A program made the position numbers and the translations under genes. Positions 7,578 through 14,875 of a DNA stretch of 20,224 nt are shown one piece after another. The notes under the pieces were generated by a model. The model was not told the DNA's origin and did no database searches. It saw only the letters and a list, made by a program, of their open reading frames with translations. Every line of letters begins with the position of its first letter. Position 1 is the stretch's first letter. This stretch comes from JAQUVS01 sp964389735 (lineage in GTDB: Bacteria; Bacillota_I; Bacilli_A; RF39; UBA660). Location: assembly GCA_964389735.1 (NCBI GenBank), contig CAYMEJ010000019.1:1-20224 (forward strand), written 5' to 3'.

Positions 7578-8384
7578 ATGCAAAATTTTAATTATCATAC
7601 ACATACTTATAGATGTGGTCATGCAGACAATAATATGACTGATGAAGATTATGTAAAAGAATTTATAAAAAAGAAATTTAATTTAATAGCATTTACAGAT
7701 CATAATCCAGAAAAAGAAATAATAGATACAAGAAAAACAATGAGAATGGACTATGATGAAATAAAAGGTTATTTAAATAGTATTAAAGAATTACAAGAAA
7801 AATATAAAGATAAAATAATAATTAAATCAGGATTTGAAATAGAATATCTTCCAGGTCAAGAAGAAAATATACAAGAGTTAAAAGAAATGGTAGATATAAT
7901 CATATTAGGACAACATTTTATTTATGATAAAAATAATAAAGATATTAAAATATTTAGATGGCAAGAGTTCTCAGATAATGATTTGATTACATATGCAAAT
8001 TATATAAAGAAAGCTATGGAATTAAATATTCCTAACATAATAGCACACCCAGATATATTTATGTTAAGTAGAGATTCATTTGGAAAAGCAGAAGAAAAAG
8101 CAACAAGAATAATATGTGAAGCAGCAGAAAAATATAATATACCTTTAGAAATAAACTTAACTGAACCAGTATTATATTTAACAAAGCAAACAAGAAAAGT
8201 AAAATATCCATGTAAAGAATTTTGGAAGATTGCATCCGAATATGATGTAAAAGTATTATATGGAGTAGATGCTCATTATAAAGAACAAATTACTATGTAT
8301 GAGCAATCTATCGCATTAGCAAACATAATAATAGAAGAAGATACAATTAAGAAGTTAAAATTTGTATATGAATTAGGTGAGTAA
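7578..8384 (+). CDS. PHP-domain phosphoesterase, histidinol-phosphatase-like
   Basis: Predicted metal-dependent phosphoesterase of the PHP superfamily, closest in layout to HisK/HisJ-type histidinol phosphatases, but no other histidine-biosynthesis gene is in the window and the substrate is not established. The 268-residue protein carries the expected metal ligands: H7-x-H9 in YHTHT, H15, FTDHNP with D41 and H42, E87 in FEIEY, H113 in GQHF, H157 in IAHPD, and D230/H232 in GVDAHY. Start: a GTG at 7569 is possible, but ATG 7578 has AGGTGA at 7567-7572 with normal spacing. The downstream SAP-domain gene starts two bases after the stop, so translation is likely coupled. A relative acting on a nucleotide or another sugar phosphate is equally possible. 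Confidence 0.85.
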   Translation: MQNFNYHTHTYRCGHADNNMTDEDYVKEFIKKKFNLIAFTDHNPEKEIIDTRKTMRMDYDEIKGYLNSIKELQEKYKDKIIIKSGFEIEYLPGQEENIQELKEMVDIIILGQHFIYDKNNKDIKIFRWQEFSDNDLITYANYIKKAMELNIPNIIAHPDIFMLSRDSFGKAEEKATRIICEAAEKYNIPLEINLTEPVLYLTKQTRKVKYPCKEFWKIASEYDVKVLYGVDAHYKEQITMYEQSIALANIIIEEDTIKKLKFVYELGE

Positions 8385-8385
8385 T

Positions 8386-8991
8386 ATGATTAATAGACCT
8401 AATTTTAATGAAATAAAAAATTATGAAGAGTTTAAAAAATATTACTGGTATAGAGAAGAATTAAAACAAATATGTAAAAGTTTAAATATTGAATATAATG
8501 GAACAAAATTAGAATTAAATAATTATATTAAAGAATATTTTAATGGAAATATAATTAAGAAAAAAGAAATAAAAAAAGAAAAGAACAAAGTAATTGAATT
8601 AACTTTAGACACTAAATTAATAGAATGTGGTTTTTCTTTTAATCAAAGATTTAGAGATTTTTTTAGTGAACAAACTAAAGTAAAAAATTTCAAATTTAAT
8701 ACTGATATGGTTGCAACAGCAAAGAAAGTTAAACAAGACAAAGATAGTAGTTTTACATTACAAGATATGCTAGATGTATATTATGGAAAACTAATATATG
8801 CTGTAAATGATAATTCTGCATGTGAATGGAATAAATTCTTAAAAGATTTTTGTAATGACCCAGAAACTAAAACAATAAAAAATAAATTGAATGTAGCATC
8901 TAAATTATGGAATATAGTACGTGAATCTGATAAAGAAAAAATATATACAACAAAAATTTTAAAAGAAAATTATGAGAAAATAATTAAATAG
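8386..8991 (+). CDS. SAP-domain protein of unknown function
   Basis: 201 residues. The segment about 22-52 (YREELKQICKSLNIEY, then LELNNYIKEY) fits a SAP helix-extension-helix, a small fold often involved in nucleic-acid binding. A Lys-rich linker follows (about 57-70), then a region starting LTLDTKLIECGFSFN with aromatic, helical segments resembling the C-terminal part of Bacillota SAP proteins (DUF6434-like, from memory). The GTG at 8377 gives a longer reading, but AGGTGAG at 8375-8381 serves ATG 8386. Last gene of the 7175-8991 unit, ending in a terminator whose hairpin contains the TAG stop. A nucleic-acid role is inference from the SAP match only. Confidence 0.75.
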   Translation: MINRPNFNEIKNYEEFKKYYWYREELKQICKSLNIEYNGTKLELNNYIKEYFNGNIIKKKEIKKEKNKVIELTLDTKLIECGFSFNQRFRDFFSEQTKVKNFKFNTDMVATAKKVKQDKDSSFTLQDMLDVYYGKLIYAVNDNSACEWNKFLKDFCNDPETKTIKNKLNVASKLWNIVRESDKEKIYTTKILKENYEKIIK

Positions 8992-9008
8992 ATATAATCT
9001 ATTTTTTT
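8986..9008 (+). terminator. Intrinsic terminator overlapping the SAP-gene stop codon
   Basis: Stem AAATAGAT / ATCTATTT with a three-base loop ATA, then a T run. The TAG stop (8989-8991) is within the 5' arm. Confidence 0.82.
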
Positions 9009-9013
9009 ATTGA

Positions 9014-9042
9014 TTGACATTAAATTTTTATTTTGTTAGTAT
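9014..9042 (+). promoter_or_regulatory. Sigma-A promoter for the C45/AlkD unit
   Basis: Perfect -35 TTGACA (9014-9019), 17-base spacer, -10 TAGTAT (9037-9042) with a TG one base upstream. The -10 ends only 18 bases before ATG 9061, so the leader is about 12 bases and consists mostly of the ribosome binding site. Confidence 0.85.
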
Positions 9043-9060
9043 GACATTGAGGTGGTTAAA

Positions 9061-10104
9061 ATGTACCATTTAAGATTAAAAGGGACTCATTATGAAATGG
9101 GAGTAAAAAGAGGAAAAATATTTAAAAAATGTAATATAATATTTCCACTTAATTTAGATGAATTTCAAATGAAACGTGGTTTAGAAAGTGAAAAAATATT
9201 AAATAAATATTTTCCTGAAGTATGTAGCGAAGTAAAGGGAATAACTGATACTATTGGAAATGATTATAGTACTTTTATGTCATGGATGTTAGCCATGGGC
9301 TGTTGTATGTATAATATAGAAAATAATCATCCAGTAGAAATAAGAGGATGTACTGCTTTTGCAATAAAAAAAGATAAAGAAATATATTATGGAAGAAATA
9401 ATGATTTACCACCATACTTAAAAGATGGAAGCAAAAGTGAAATATATAATCCAATACCTGGTAATAAATTTAATATAACAACATCATCCTTTATAAATGG
9501 TGAAGAAGGTGTTAATGAAAAAGGTTTAGTAGTAGCAATGACATTTGTATTAACTAAATTAAAAGATATAAAACCAGGATTTAATTCTGTATTTGTAGTA
9601 AGGTATTTACTAGAAAAAGCAAATAATACTAAAGAAGCAATTAATATGTTAAAAGAAATACCAATAGCATCTAATATGAACATATTATTAGCAGATAAAC
9701 AAGGAGATATGGTAGTAGTAGAATGTACACCAAATGAAATAAATATTAGAAAACCAATTAAATTAGATAATGGTATAGAAGTAATATGTACAGTTAATAG
9801 TTTTACTTCAAATAAATTAAAAAAATATGAATCACATGATGAGGATACTTATAATTCAACTGAAAGATATAATACTGTAATAGAATCTTTCAAAAAATAT
9901 AATAAAGAAGATTTAAAACTATATATAGAAGACTTATTAAAAGGAAAACATGGTTTTATCTGTCAATATAAAAAAGAGATGAACTTTGAAACAATTTGGA
10001 GTACAATTATAAATATAAATACCCTTGAAATGAAAAGAGCAGAAGGAGATCCAAGAAAATCAAAATTTAAAGATGATAATCGAATGAGTAAAGGAAATAA
10101 ATAA
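9061..10104 (+). CDS. C45-family Ntn hydrolase/acyltransferase
   Basis: Likely an autoproteolytic N-terminal-nucleophile enzyme of the peptidase C45 (isopenicillin-N / 6-APA acyltransferase-like) group, cleaving or transferring amide-linked acyl groups. The 347-residue protein has the signature RGCTAFA, in which C97 would be exposed by self-cleavage after G96, then YYGRNND downstream and EGVNEKGLVVA, typical of the Ntn core. The N-terminal GTHYEMGVKRGK stretch is also characteristic. No signal peptide is evident, so it is probably cytoplasmic. A GTG at 9052 is an alternative start, but GAGGTGG at 9049-9055 fits ATG 9061. The AlkD-like gene follows one base after the stop. The natural substrate is unknown; no beta-lactam pathway genes are present, so penicillin chemistry should not be assumed. 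Confidence 0.85.
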   Translation: MYHLRLKGTHYEMGVKRGKIFKKCNIIFPLNLDEFQMKRGLESEKILNKYFPEVCSEVKGITDTIGNDYSTFMSWMLAMGCCMYNIENNHPVEIRGCTAFAIKKDKEIYYGRNNDLPPYLKDGSKSEIYNPIPGNKFNITTSSFINGEEGVNEKGLVVAMTFVLTKLKDIKPGFNSVFVVRYLLEKANNTKEAINMLKEIPIASNMNILLADKQGDMVVVECTPNEINIRKPIKLDNGIEVICTVNSFTSNKLKKYESHDEDTYNSTERYNTVIESFKKYNKEDLKLYIEDLLKGKHGFICQYKKEMNFETIWSTIININTLEMKRAEGDPRKSKFKDDNRMSKGNK

Positions 10105-10105
10105 C

Positions 10106-10765
10106 ATGGATAAATATTTAGAATTAAAAAAAGTATTTGAAACCAATCAAAATAAAGAAAATGCTATACCTATGGCAAACTATATGAAAGATAATTTTCC
10201 ATTTTATGGAATAGATGCAAAAACAAGAAAAGAATTACAAAAAGATTTTATTAAAAAAGAAAAAGCTAATAAACAAATTGATTGGGACTTTTTAAATGCT
10301 TGTTATAAAGATGAACATAGAGAAATGCACTATTTTGTTCTAGATTGTTTAGAAGCTCTTTCAAAATATCTAGTATATGAAGATATTGAAAAATTAGAAA
10401 AATATGTAAAAGTACATCAATGGTGGGACTCTATAGATAAACTTGATAAGATAATAGGTGGAATATCATACACAGATAAAAGAATAGATAACTTAATGAT
10501 AAAATGGTCAACACATGATAATATGTGGTATAGAAGACTTTCAATTGATCATCAACAAAATAGAAAAGAAAAAACAAATACTGAATTATTAGAAAAAATA
10601 ATAGTAAATAATTTTAATACAACTGAGTTTTTCATTAATAAAGCAATCGGCTGGAGTTTAAGAGATTACTCAAAAATTAATCCAGAATGGGTAAGAACTT
10701 TTATTAACAAATATAAAAATCAAATGAGTAATTTAAGCATTAAGGAAGCCAGTAAATATTTATAA
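10106..10765 (+). CDS. DNA alkylation repair protein, AlkD-like HEAT-repeat glycosylase
   Basis: Predicted DNA glycosylase removing alkylated purines, of the all-helical AlkD fold. 219 residues, normal length. Family motifs: FPFYGIDAKTRK near the N terminus, VHQWWDSIDKLD (103-114), WYRRLSIDHQ (141-150), and EFFINKAIGWSLRDYSK (174-190), ending with the usual LSIKEASKYL. By analogy with B. cereus AlkD, the Trp/Asp pair in WWDSID, the Arg pair at 143-144 and W183 would line the DNA pocket; all are present. AAAGGA lies before the ATG, which begins one base after the C45 gene stop, so the two are cotranscribed. Some members of this family lack glycosylase activity, so function is likely but not certain. 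Confidence 0.88.
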   Translation: MDKYLELKKVFETNQNKENAIPMANYMKDNFPFYGIDAKTRKELQKDFIKKEKANKQIDWDFLNACYKDEHREMHYFVLDCLEALSKYLVYEDIEKLEKYVKVHQWWDSIDKLDKIIGGISYTDKRIDNLMIKWSTHDNMWYRRLSIDHQQNRKEKTNTELLEKIIVNNFNTTEFFINKAIGWSLRDYSKINPEWVRTFINKYKNQMSNLSIKEASKYL

Positions 10766-10769
10766 GAAT

Positions 10770-10796
10770 AAAACTATATAATAATATAGTTTTTTT
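10770..10796 (+). terminator. Intrinsic terminator after the AlkD-like gene
   Basis: AT-rich stem AAAACTATAT / ATATAGTTTT with loop AATA and a T run, four bases after the stop codon. Only two G-C pairs' worth of bases in the stem, so it may be leaky. Confidence 0.7.
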
Positions 10797-10797
10797 A

Positions 10798-10825
10798 TTG
10801 AAAAAAATTGTAATTATGATAAAAT
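10798..10825 (+). promoter_or_regulatory. Promoter of the TMEM43-family gene
   Basis: -35 TTGAAA (10798-10803), 16-base spacer, -10 TAAAAT (10820-10825) with an extended TGA upstream. Ends 23 bases before ATG 10849. Confidence 0.7.
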
Positions 10826-10848
10826 GAACATAATAGGGAGATTGCAGT

Positions 10849-12819
10849 ATGAATAAAAAAGGAATATTAAGTGGGTTAATATTTGGGATTCTTATAATAA
10901 TAGGATCAATGACAATATTATGGTGGAATGAAAACGAAAACATCGAAAGTTCCAACATGATTTTGGATGCTAGAAAAAATGTAGTGAATGTTAATAGTAG
11001 TCCAATTGATCCATCAAATGAAGGAAAGTTAGTATCATTTACAGGTAATGTAACTGTAGAAACAGAAAATATTAATGATCCAGATTTTAATATTAATCAA
11101 AAAACTGCAAAATTAGAAAAAATTGTAGAAATGTACCAATGGGTAAAAGAAAAAACTGGTAGAGTACATAAAGAAGACGTATTTGAATATAAAAAAATGT
11201 GGAAAAATGAAGTATACTCTTCAGTAGGATACGAAGAAGGACATAATAATCCAGATTCAATGCCATATGAAAATAAAATATTCTTAGCAGAAAATGTAAG
11301 AGTTGGAGCATTCATTTTAAATCAAGATTTAATAAATCAATTTCCAACTAACAAGAATTATGCTATTGATAATAATGCAAAATTACCAAACGGGTATAGT
11401 ATAAAAGATAATTATATTACTAATACAAAAAATATAGATGAACCTGAAATAGGAGATATAAGAATAAGTTATAAATATAATTCTTCTGAAGAGGTAAGTA
11501 TTATAGCAAAACAAACAGGATCAACTTTAAACACATATAAATTTGCAACTGGAAAACCAATTTCAAAACTAATCGAAGGTAAACTAACAGGTAACCAACT
11601 AATAACTGAAATACAAGATAGCAATACCAATGTTAAATGGATTTTAAGAATAGTAGGAATAGTAGTATGTATATTTGGATTTGGAATACTATTTAATCCA
11701 ATATCTAAATCAACTATAAATATTCCAGTCTTTGGAACAATGGCAGGATATGCATCAGGTTTTATTGGATTATTACTAGGAATAGGAACATCAGCATTTG
11801 TTCTTTCAATAGTATGGTTTAAATATAAACCAATATTAAGTGGATGCTTTATTGGGTTCGGATTATTATTTTATTTAATAATAATATCAATAGGAAGAAA
11901 AAATAAAAAGAATATTGAAAAAGGAATAATAAATCCAGAAGAAGAAATTAAAAAAATAACTCCAGAACAAAAACAAAAAGAAGAGAAAATAAAAGCATTA
12001 ATAGATGTAAATGATCATTATGTAAAAATAGTTAATGGAGTAGAAGTAGATAATAATAATCAACCAGCAGAAGAACCAATACAAAAAGTTGATAACTCAT
12101 TAGATACTTTTATGGCACCAATAAGGGATGATGAATTAAATAATGAATCAATAATAAAAGTAGATCCAATAAAAGAGAATCCAGCATTACAATCACTTGA
12201 AACAAATTTTATGGCAAGTATTAAAAAAGAAGAACCAAAAGAAGTAGCAGAAACTTCAAATATTTTTGCTAAAGCACTTCAAAATATACCTGAAGATGAA
12301 CTTTTAAAATCAAAAGAATTTGATGCTAAAGAACAATATTCTTTCGAAATACCAGCCCCAATAAATGTAGAAGAAAAAATACCAACAAAGTTTGAACAAC
12401 CAAAAGTTAATATTGAACCAGCTAATGAATTTGTAGCACCAGTAATAGAAAACATAGATAAACCAGCACCATTTACAGCACCTATTATAGAAAATAATGA
12501 ATCATCTATTTCATTTACTGCTCCTGTAGTTGAAACAGAACCAACACCTAGTTTTAATGCACCTATTATTAATGAAACACAAAATAAATTAGTACAAGAC
12601 CAAGTAAATGATATAGTTACAATGAATATGAGTAATATTGAAAAAACTCAAACAACTATACAATCAACACCATCTCCAACACCAATAAATGATTTCATTC
12701 CAACTATTGAAACAAATAAGAAAGAACCGGTCGTATATAAACCAATAGATATTGATTCAATGACAGATAATAATGGATTAATTCCAACTATTGTAGAATC
12801 AAACAATAAAGAAAACTAA
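10849..12819 (+). CDS. TMEM43-family membrane protein with long repetitive C-terminal tail
   Basis: Prokaryotic member of the TMEM43/LUMA family; function unknown in bacteria. The 656 residues comprise an N-terminal membrane helix (about 6-25) ending in WWNENE, a large presumably extracytoplasmic domain with family hallmarks (VSSP.DPSNEGKLV-like at 48-62, DPDF at 77-80, VEMYQWVKE at 93-101, PYENKIF at 139-145, VRVGAF at 150-155), and three further helices (about 265-283, 296-324, 328-349). Residues 355-656 are an added, probably disordered, Glu/Pro/Asn-rich tail. It carries repeats of F-x-A-P-(I/V)-(I/V)-E starting at F528, F542, F556 and F569, spaced 14, 14 and 13, with relatives FMAPI at 421 and IPTIE/IPTIVE near the end. 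GGGAG lies eight bases upstream of the ATG. Single-gene unit with its own promoter and terminator. Core assignment confident; tail role unknown. Confidence 0.87.
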   Translation: MNKKGILSGLIFGILIIIGSMTILWWNENENIESSNMILDARKNVVNVNSSPIDPSNEGKLVSFTGNVTVETENINDPDFNINQKTAKLEKIVEMYQWVKEKTGRVHKEDVFEYKKMWKNEVYSSVGYEEGHNNPDSMPYENKIFLAENVRVGAFILNQDLINQFPTNKNYAIDNNAKLPNGYSIKDNYITNTKNIDEPEIGDIRISYKYNSSEEVSIIAKQTGSTLNTYKFATGKPISKLIEGKLTGNQLITEIQDSNTNVKWILRIVGIVVCIFGFGILFNPISKSTINIPVFGTMAGYASGFIGLLLGIGTSAFVLSIVWFKYKPILSGCFIGFGLLFYLIIISIGRKNKKNIEKGIINPEEEIKKITPEQKQKEEKIKALIDVNDHYVKIVNGVEVDNNNQPAEEPIQKVDNSLDTFMAPIRDDELNNESIIKVDPIKENPALQSLETNFMASIKKEEPKEVAETSNIFAKALQNIPEDELLKSKEFDAKEQYSFEIPAPINVEEKIPTKFEQPKVNIEPANEFVAPVIENIDKPAPFTAPIIENNESSISFTAPVVETEPTPSFNAPIINETQNKLVQDQVNDIVTMNMSNIEKTQTTIQSTPSPTPINDFIPTIETNKKEPVVYKPIDIDSMTDNNGLIPTIVESNNKEN

Positions 12820-12833
12820 TGTTTTCTTTTTTT
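12808..12833 (+). terminator. Intrinsic terminator of the TMEM43-family gene
   Basis: Stem AAAGAAAAC / GTTTTCTTT, with the TAA stop (12817-12819) forming most of the four-base loop, then a T run. Confidence 0.82.
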
Positions 12834-12846
12834 AATCTAAAAAAAG

Positions 12847-12855
12847 TGATATAAT
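12847..12855 (+). promoter_or_regulatory. Extended -10 promoter of the RluA-type gene
   Basis: TGA-TATAAT, a consensus extended -10, ends 24 bases before ATG 12880. The place of a -35 is occupied by the T run of the preceding terminator. Confidence 0.7.
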
Positions 12856-12879
12856 ACATATAGCAAAAGAGGGGATAAT

Positions 12880-13740
12880 ATGAAAAAAACAGAATTAAAA
12901 GTAAAACAACCTGATGAACTATTAAATTATTTATTAAATAATTTAAATATGTCACGTAATAAATTAAAAGCTTTATTAAAATATAATAATATATTAGTAA
13001 ATGGAAGAGTAATAAAACAATTTGATTATAAATTAAAAGAAAATGACAAAATAGTATTAAACAATGATGGTAAAAAAGCACCATGTCCAGTACCTATAAT
13101 ATATGAAGATGATAATTATTTAGTATTAGAAAAAAAATCAGGTTTACTAACAATTGCAACAGATAGAGAAAAAGATAAAACTCTATATCATATAGCAAGA
13201 CAATATGTAAAAAGTAATAATAAAAATAATAATATTTTTATTGTACATAGACTAGACAAAGATACATCTGGAATAGTATTATTTGTAAAAAATGAAAAAT
13301 TAAAATTCCAATTACAAGAAGATTGGAACAATTGTGTTAAAAAAAGAAGTTATGTAGCAATAGTAGAAGGAATACTAGAAAAGAAACAAGATAAATTAAT
13401 TTCTTACTTAATAGAAAATCAAAATAGCAATATGGTTTATAGTACTAAAAATAAAAAAGAAGGTAAAGTTGCTATTACTAATTACAAAGTAAATAAAGAA
13501 ACAAAGAAATATAGCTTAGTAGATATTATTATTGAAACAGGAAGAAAAAACCAAATAAGAGTACAATTTAATGATATTAATCATAAAATTGTAGGTGATA
13601 AAAAATATGGTCAAATAAATGAAAAACATAAAAGATTATATTTACATTCTAATGAACTAGTAATTATAGATCCAATTACTAAAGAAAAATTATCATTTAC
13701 ATCAAAAGTACCAACTAGTTTTAAAGAACTATTGAAATAA
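12880..13740 (+). CDS. RluA-family pseudouridine synthase
   Basis: Isomerises specific uridines in rRNA (or tRNA) to pseudouridine. The 286-residue protein has an N-terminal S4 RNA-binding domain (about 15-65, including MSRNKLKALLKYNNILVNG) and the RluA catalytic core. The core shows YLVLEKKSGLL (80-90, the usual KP-x-G region), the catalytic loop HRLDKDTSG (123-131) with D126, and ETGRKNQIRVQF (219-230). GAGGGGA precedes the start. Among Bacilli paralogues (RluD-like YlyB, YjbO, YhcT) I cannot tell which this is, so the target site is open. It follows the TMEM43 gene but has its own promoter, and no convincing terminator separates it from the DUF308 gene. Confidence 0.9.
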   Translation: MKKTELKVKQPDELLNYLLNNLNMSRNKLKALLKYNNILVNGRVIKQFDYKLKENDKIVLNNDGKKAPCPVPIIYEDDNYLVLEKKSGLLTIATDREKDKTLYHIARQYVKSNNKNNNIFIVHRLDKDTSGIVLFVKNEKLKFQLQEDWNNCVKKRSYVAIVEGILEKKQDKLISYLIENQNSNMVYSTKNKKEGKVAITNYKVNKETKKYSLVDIIIETGRKNQIRVQFNDINHKIVGDKKYGQINEKHKRLYLHSNELVIIDPITKEKLSFTSKVPTSFKELLK

Positions 13741-13743
13741 TCT

Positions 13744-13772
13744 TTTACATTAAAATTAAATTATATTATAAT
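13744..13772 (+). promoter_or_regulatory. Sigma-A promoter of the small membrane-protein operon
   Basis: -35 TTTACA (13744-13749), 17-base spacer, perfect -10 TATAAT (13767-13772), 19 bases before ATG 13792. Confidence 0.82.
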
Positions 13773-13791
13773 TATTAAAGGAGTTGATAAC

Positions 13792-14421
13792 ATGAATAAA
13801 TCATTTGGAAAAGCTTTTGGAATATCAATTACATCATCAGTTGTATTCTTTATATTAGGATTATTCCTAGTGTTAAAACCAGAAACAACTATTTCATTAG
13901 TATCTACTGTAATAGGAATATTCTTTTTATTAGGAGGATTCTCTTCAATTAGTAAATATTTAAGTAATAAAGAAAATCAAGGATTTTTAAAATTAGATTT
14001 AACTAAAGGAGTTATTCTTTTTGTAATAGGAATAATACTAATATTAAAAGGAGAAGCAGTTGCTTCAGTATTACCATTCATAATAGGAATATATTTTATA
14101 GTTAATAGTATTACTAAAATCCAATATTCATTAGAATTAAAAAACTATAATAAAGAAAAATGGTTACCAACATTTGTATTAGCAGGAGTAACATTATTAT
14201 GTGGTGCAGTATTTGTATTAAATCCATTTAGAGGTGCAGTAGCACTAACACAAATTATTGGAGTATTTATAATGATTTATTCTATTGTAGATGTAGTTAA
14301 CTATTCACTATTAAGAAAAAACTTTAAAGATGTAATTAATATAGTAGTAGATGAACCAAAAAAGAAAAGAAGAAGAAGATCTGAAGAAGATGAAAATGTT
14401 ATTAAAGTAATAGATGAATAA
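13792..14421 (+). CDS. DUF308 / HdeD-like six-helix membrane protein
   Basis: Integral membrane protein of 209 residues with about six helices (roughly 12-29, 34-54, 70-88, 90-110, 127-145, 149-169) arranged as three similar hairpins. This matches the DUF308 repeat of the HdeD-like family, whose founder is linked to acid stress in enterics; function in Bacillota is not established. The C-terminal 30 residues are cytoplasmic and strikingly charged, with KKKRRRR at 190-196 followed by an acidic stretch. AAAGGAG precedes the ATG. The next gene overlaps its last 8 bases, implying translational coupling. Confidence 0.85.
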   Translation: MNKSFGKAFGISITSSVVFFILGLFLVLKPETTISLVSTVIGIFFLLGGFSSISKYLSNKENQGFLKLDLTKGVILFVIGIILILKGEAVASVLPFIIGIYFIVNSITKIQYSLELKNYNKEKWLPTFVLAGVTLLCGAVFVLNPFRGAVALTQIIGVFIMIYSIVDVVNYSLLRKNFKDVINIVVDEPKKKRRRRSEEDENVIKVIDE

Positions 14422-14671
14422 AATAATTATATATATTGCTATAGTTAATTTTGTCTCTTTCATTATATTTGGAATAGATAAATATTTAGCTATTAAAAAT
14501 AAAAGAAGAATAAGTGAAAAAACTTTATTCTTTATCTCTATAATTGGTGGATCGTTAGGAAGTATATTAGGAATGAATATATTTAGACATAAGACAAAAA
14601 AGAAAAAATTCTTAGTAATATACCTTTTCTTAATTATTCATATTATTATTCTAAAGGAGTTTATTATATGA
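14414..14671 (+). CDS. DUF1294 small membrane protein
   Basis: 85 residues with the DUF1294 pattern: NFVSFIIFGIDKYLA (12-26), RRISE (31-35), the GG of ISIIGGSLGS (41-50) and FRHKT (57-61), with about three membrane helices. Function of the family is unknown. The ATG lies inside the 3' end of the DUF308 gene (8-base overlap) and has no convincing ribosome binding site of its own, so it is probably translated by reinitiation. Stop is TGA, overlapping the next ATG as ATGA. Confidence 0.85.
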   Translation: MNKIIIYIAIVNFVSFIIFGIDKYLAIKNKRRISEKTLFFISIIGGSLGSILGMNIFRHKTKKKKFLVIYLFLIIHIIILKEFII

Positions 14672-14874
14672 CAAAACTAACAAATGATGAAAAAATAAAA
14701 AATAGAAAATCTAGAAAAATATTAAGAATAATAATTATACTATCATCCTTAATGGTTATAGTAGGAGCAATTTATTATTTAATAACTAAAGATATGTTAG
14801 GAATGATTTTAGCATTAATAGCACTTATAATAGTAAATATATTAAATAAAAAAAGAGATAGTTTAGAAATATAA
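14668..14874 (+). CDS. Unknown 68-residue two-helix membrane protein
   Basis: Not recognised. A charged cytoplasmic-like N terminus (1-18, rich in Lys/Asn/Arg), two hydrophobic helices (about 19-38 and 42-59) and a short polar tail. AAAGGAG lies eight bases upstream and the start overlaps the DUF1294 stop by ATGA, so it is a real operon member despite its size. Its stop is one base from that of the opposing radical SAM gene. Confidence 0.72.
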   Translation: MTKLTNDEKIKNRKSRKILRIIIILSSLMVIVGAIYYLITKDMLGMILALIALIIVNILNKKRDSLEI

Positions 14875-14875
14875 A

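Noticed and set aside
9061..10104. Beta-lactam biosynthesis acyltransferase or bile salt hydrolase by name
   Set aside because: The C45/Ntn signature supports the fold only; nothing in the context or sequence sets the substrate.
13700..13750. Terminator between the RluA-type gene and the DUF308 gene
   Set aside because: Only a weak AAAGA/TCTTT pairing with a large loop and a short T run; not convincing.
14669..14671. Mycoplasma code 4 (TGA as Trp)
   Set aside because: TGA ends two well-supported genes in ATGA overlaps (14669-14671 and 18398-18400), and conserved Trp residues are all TGG.
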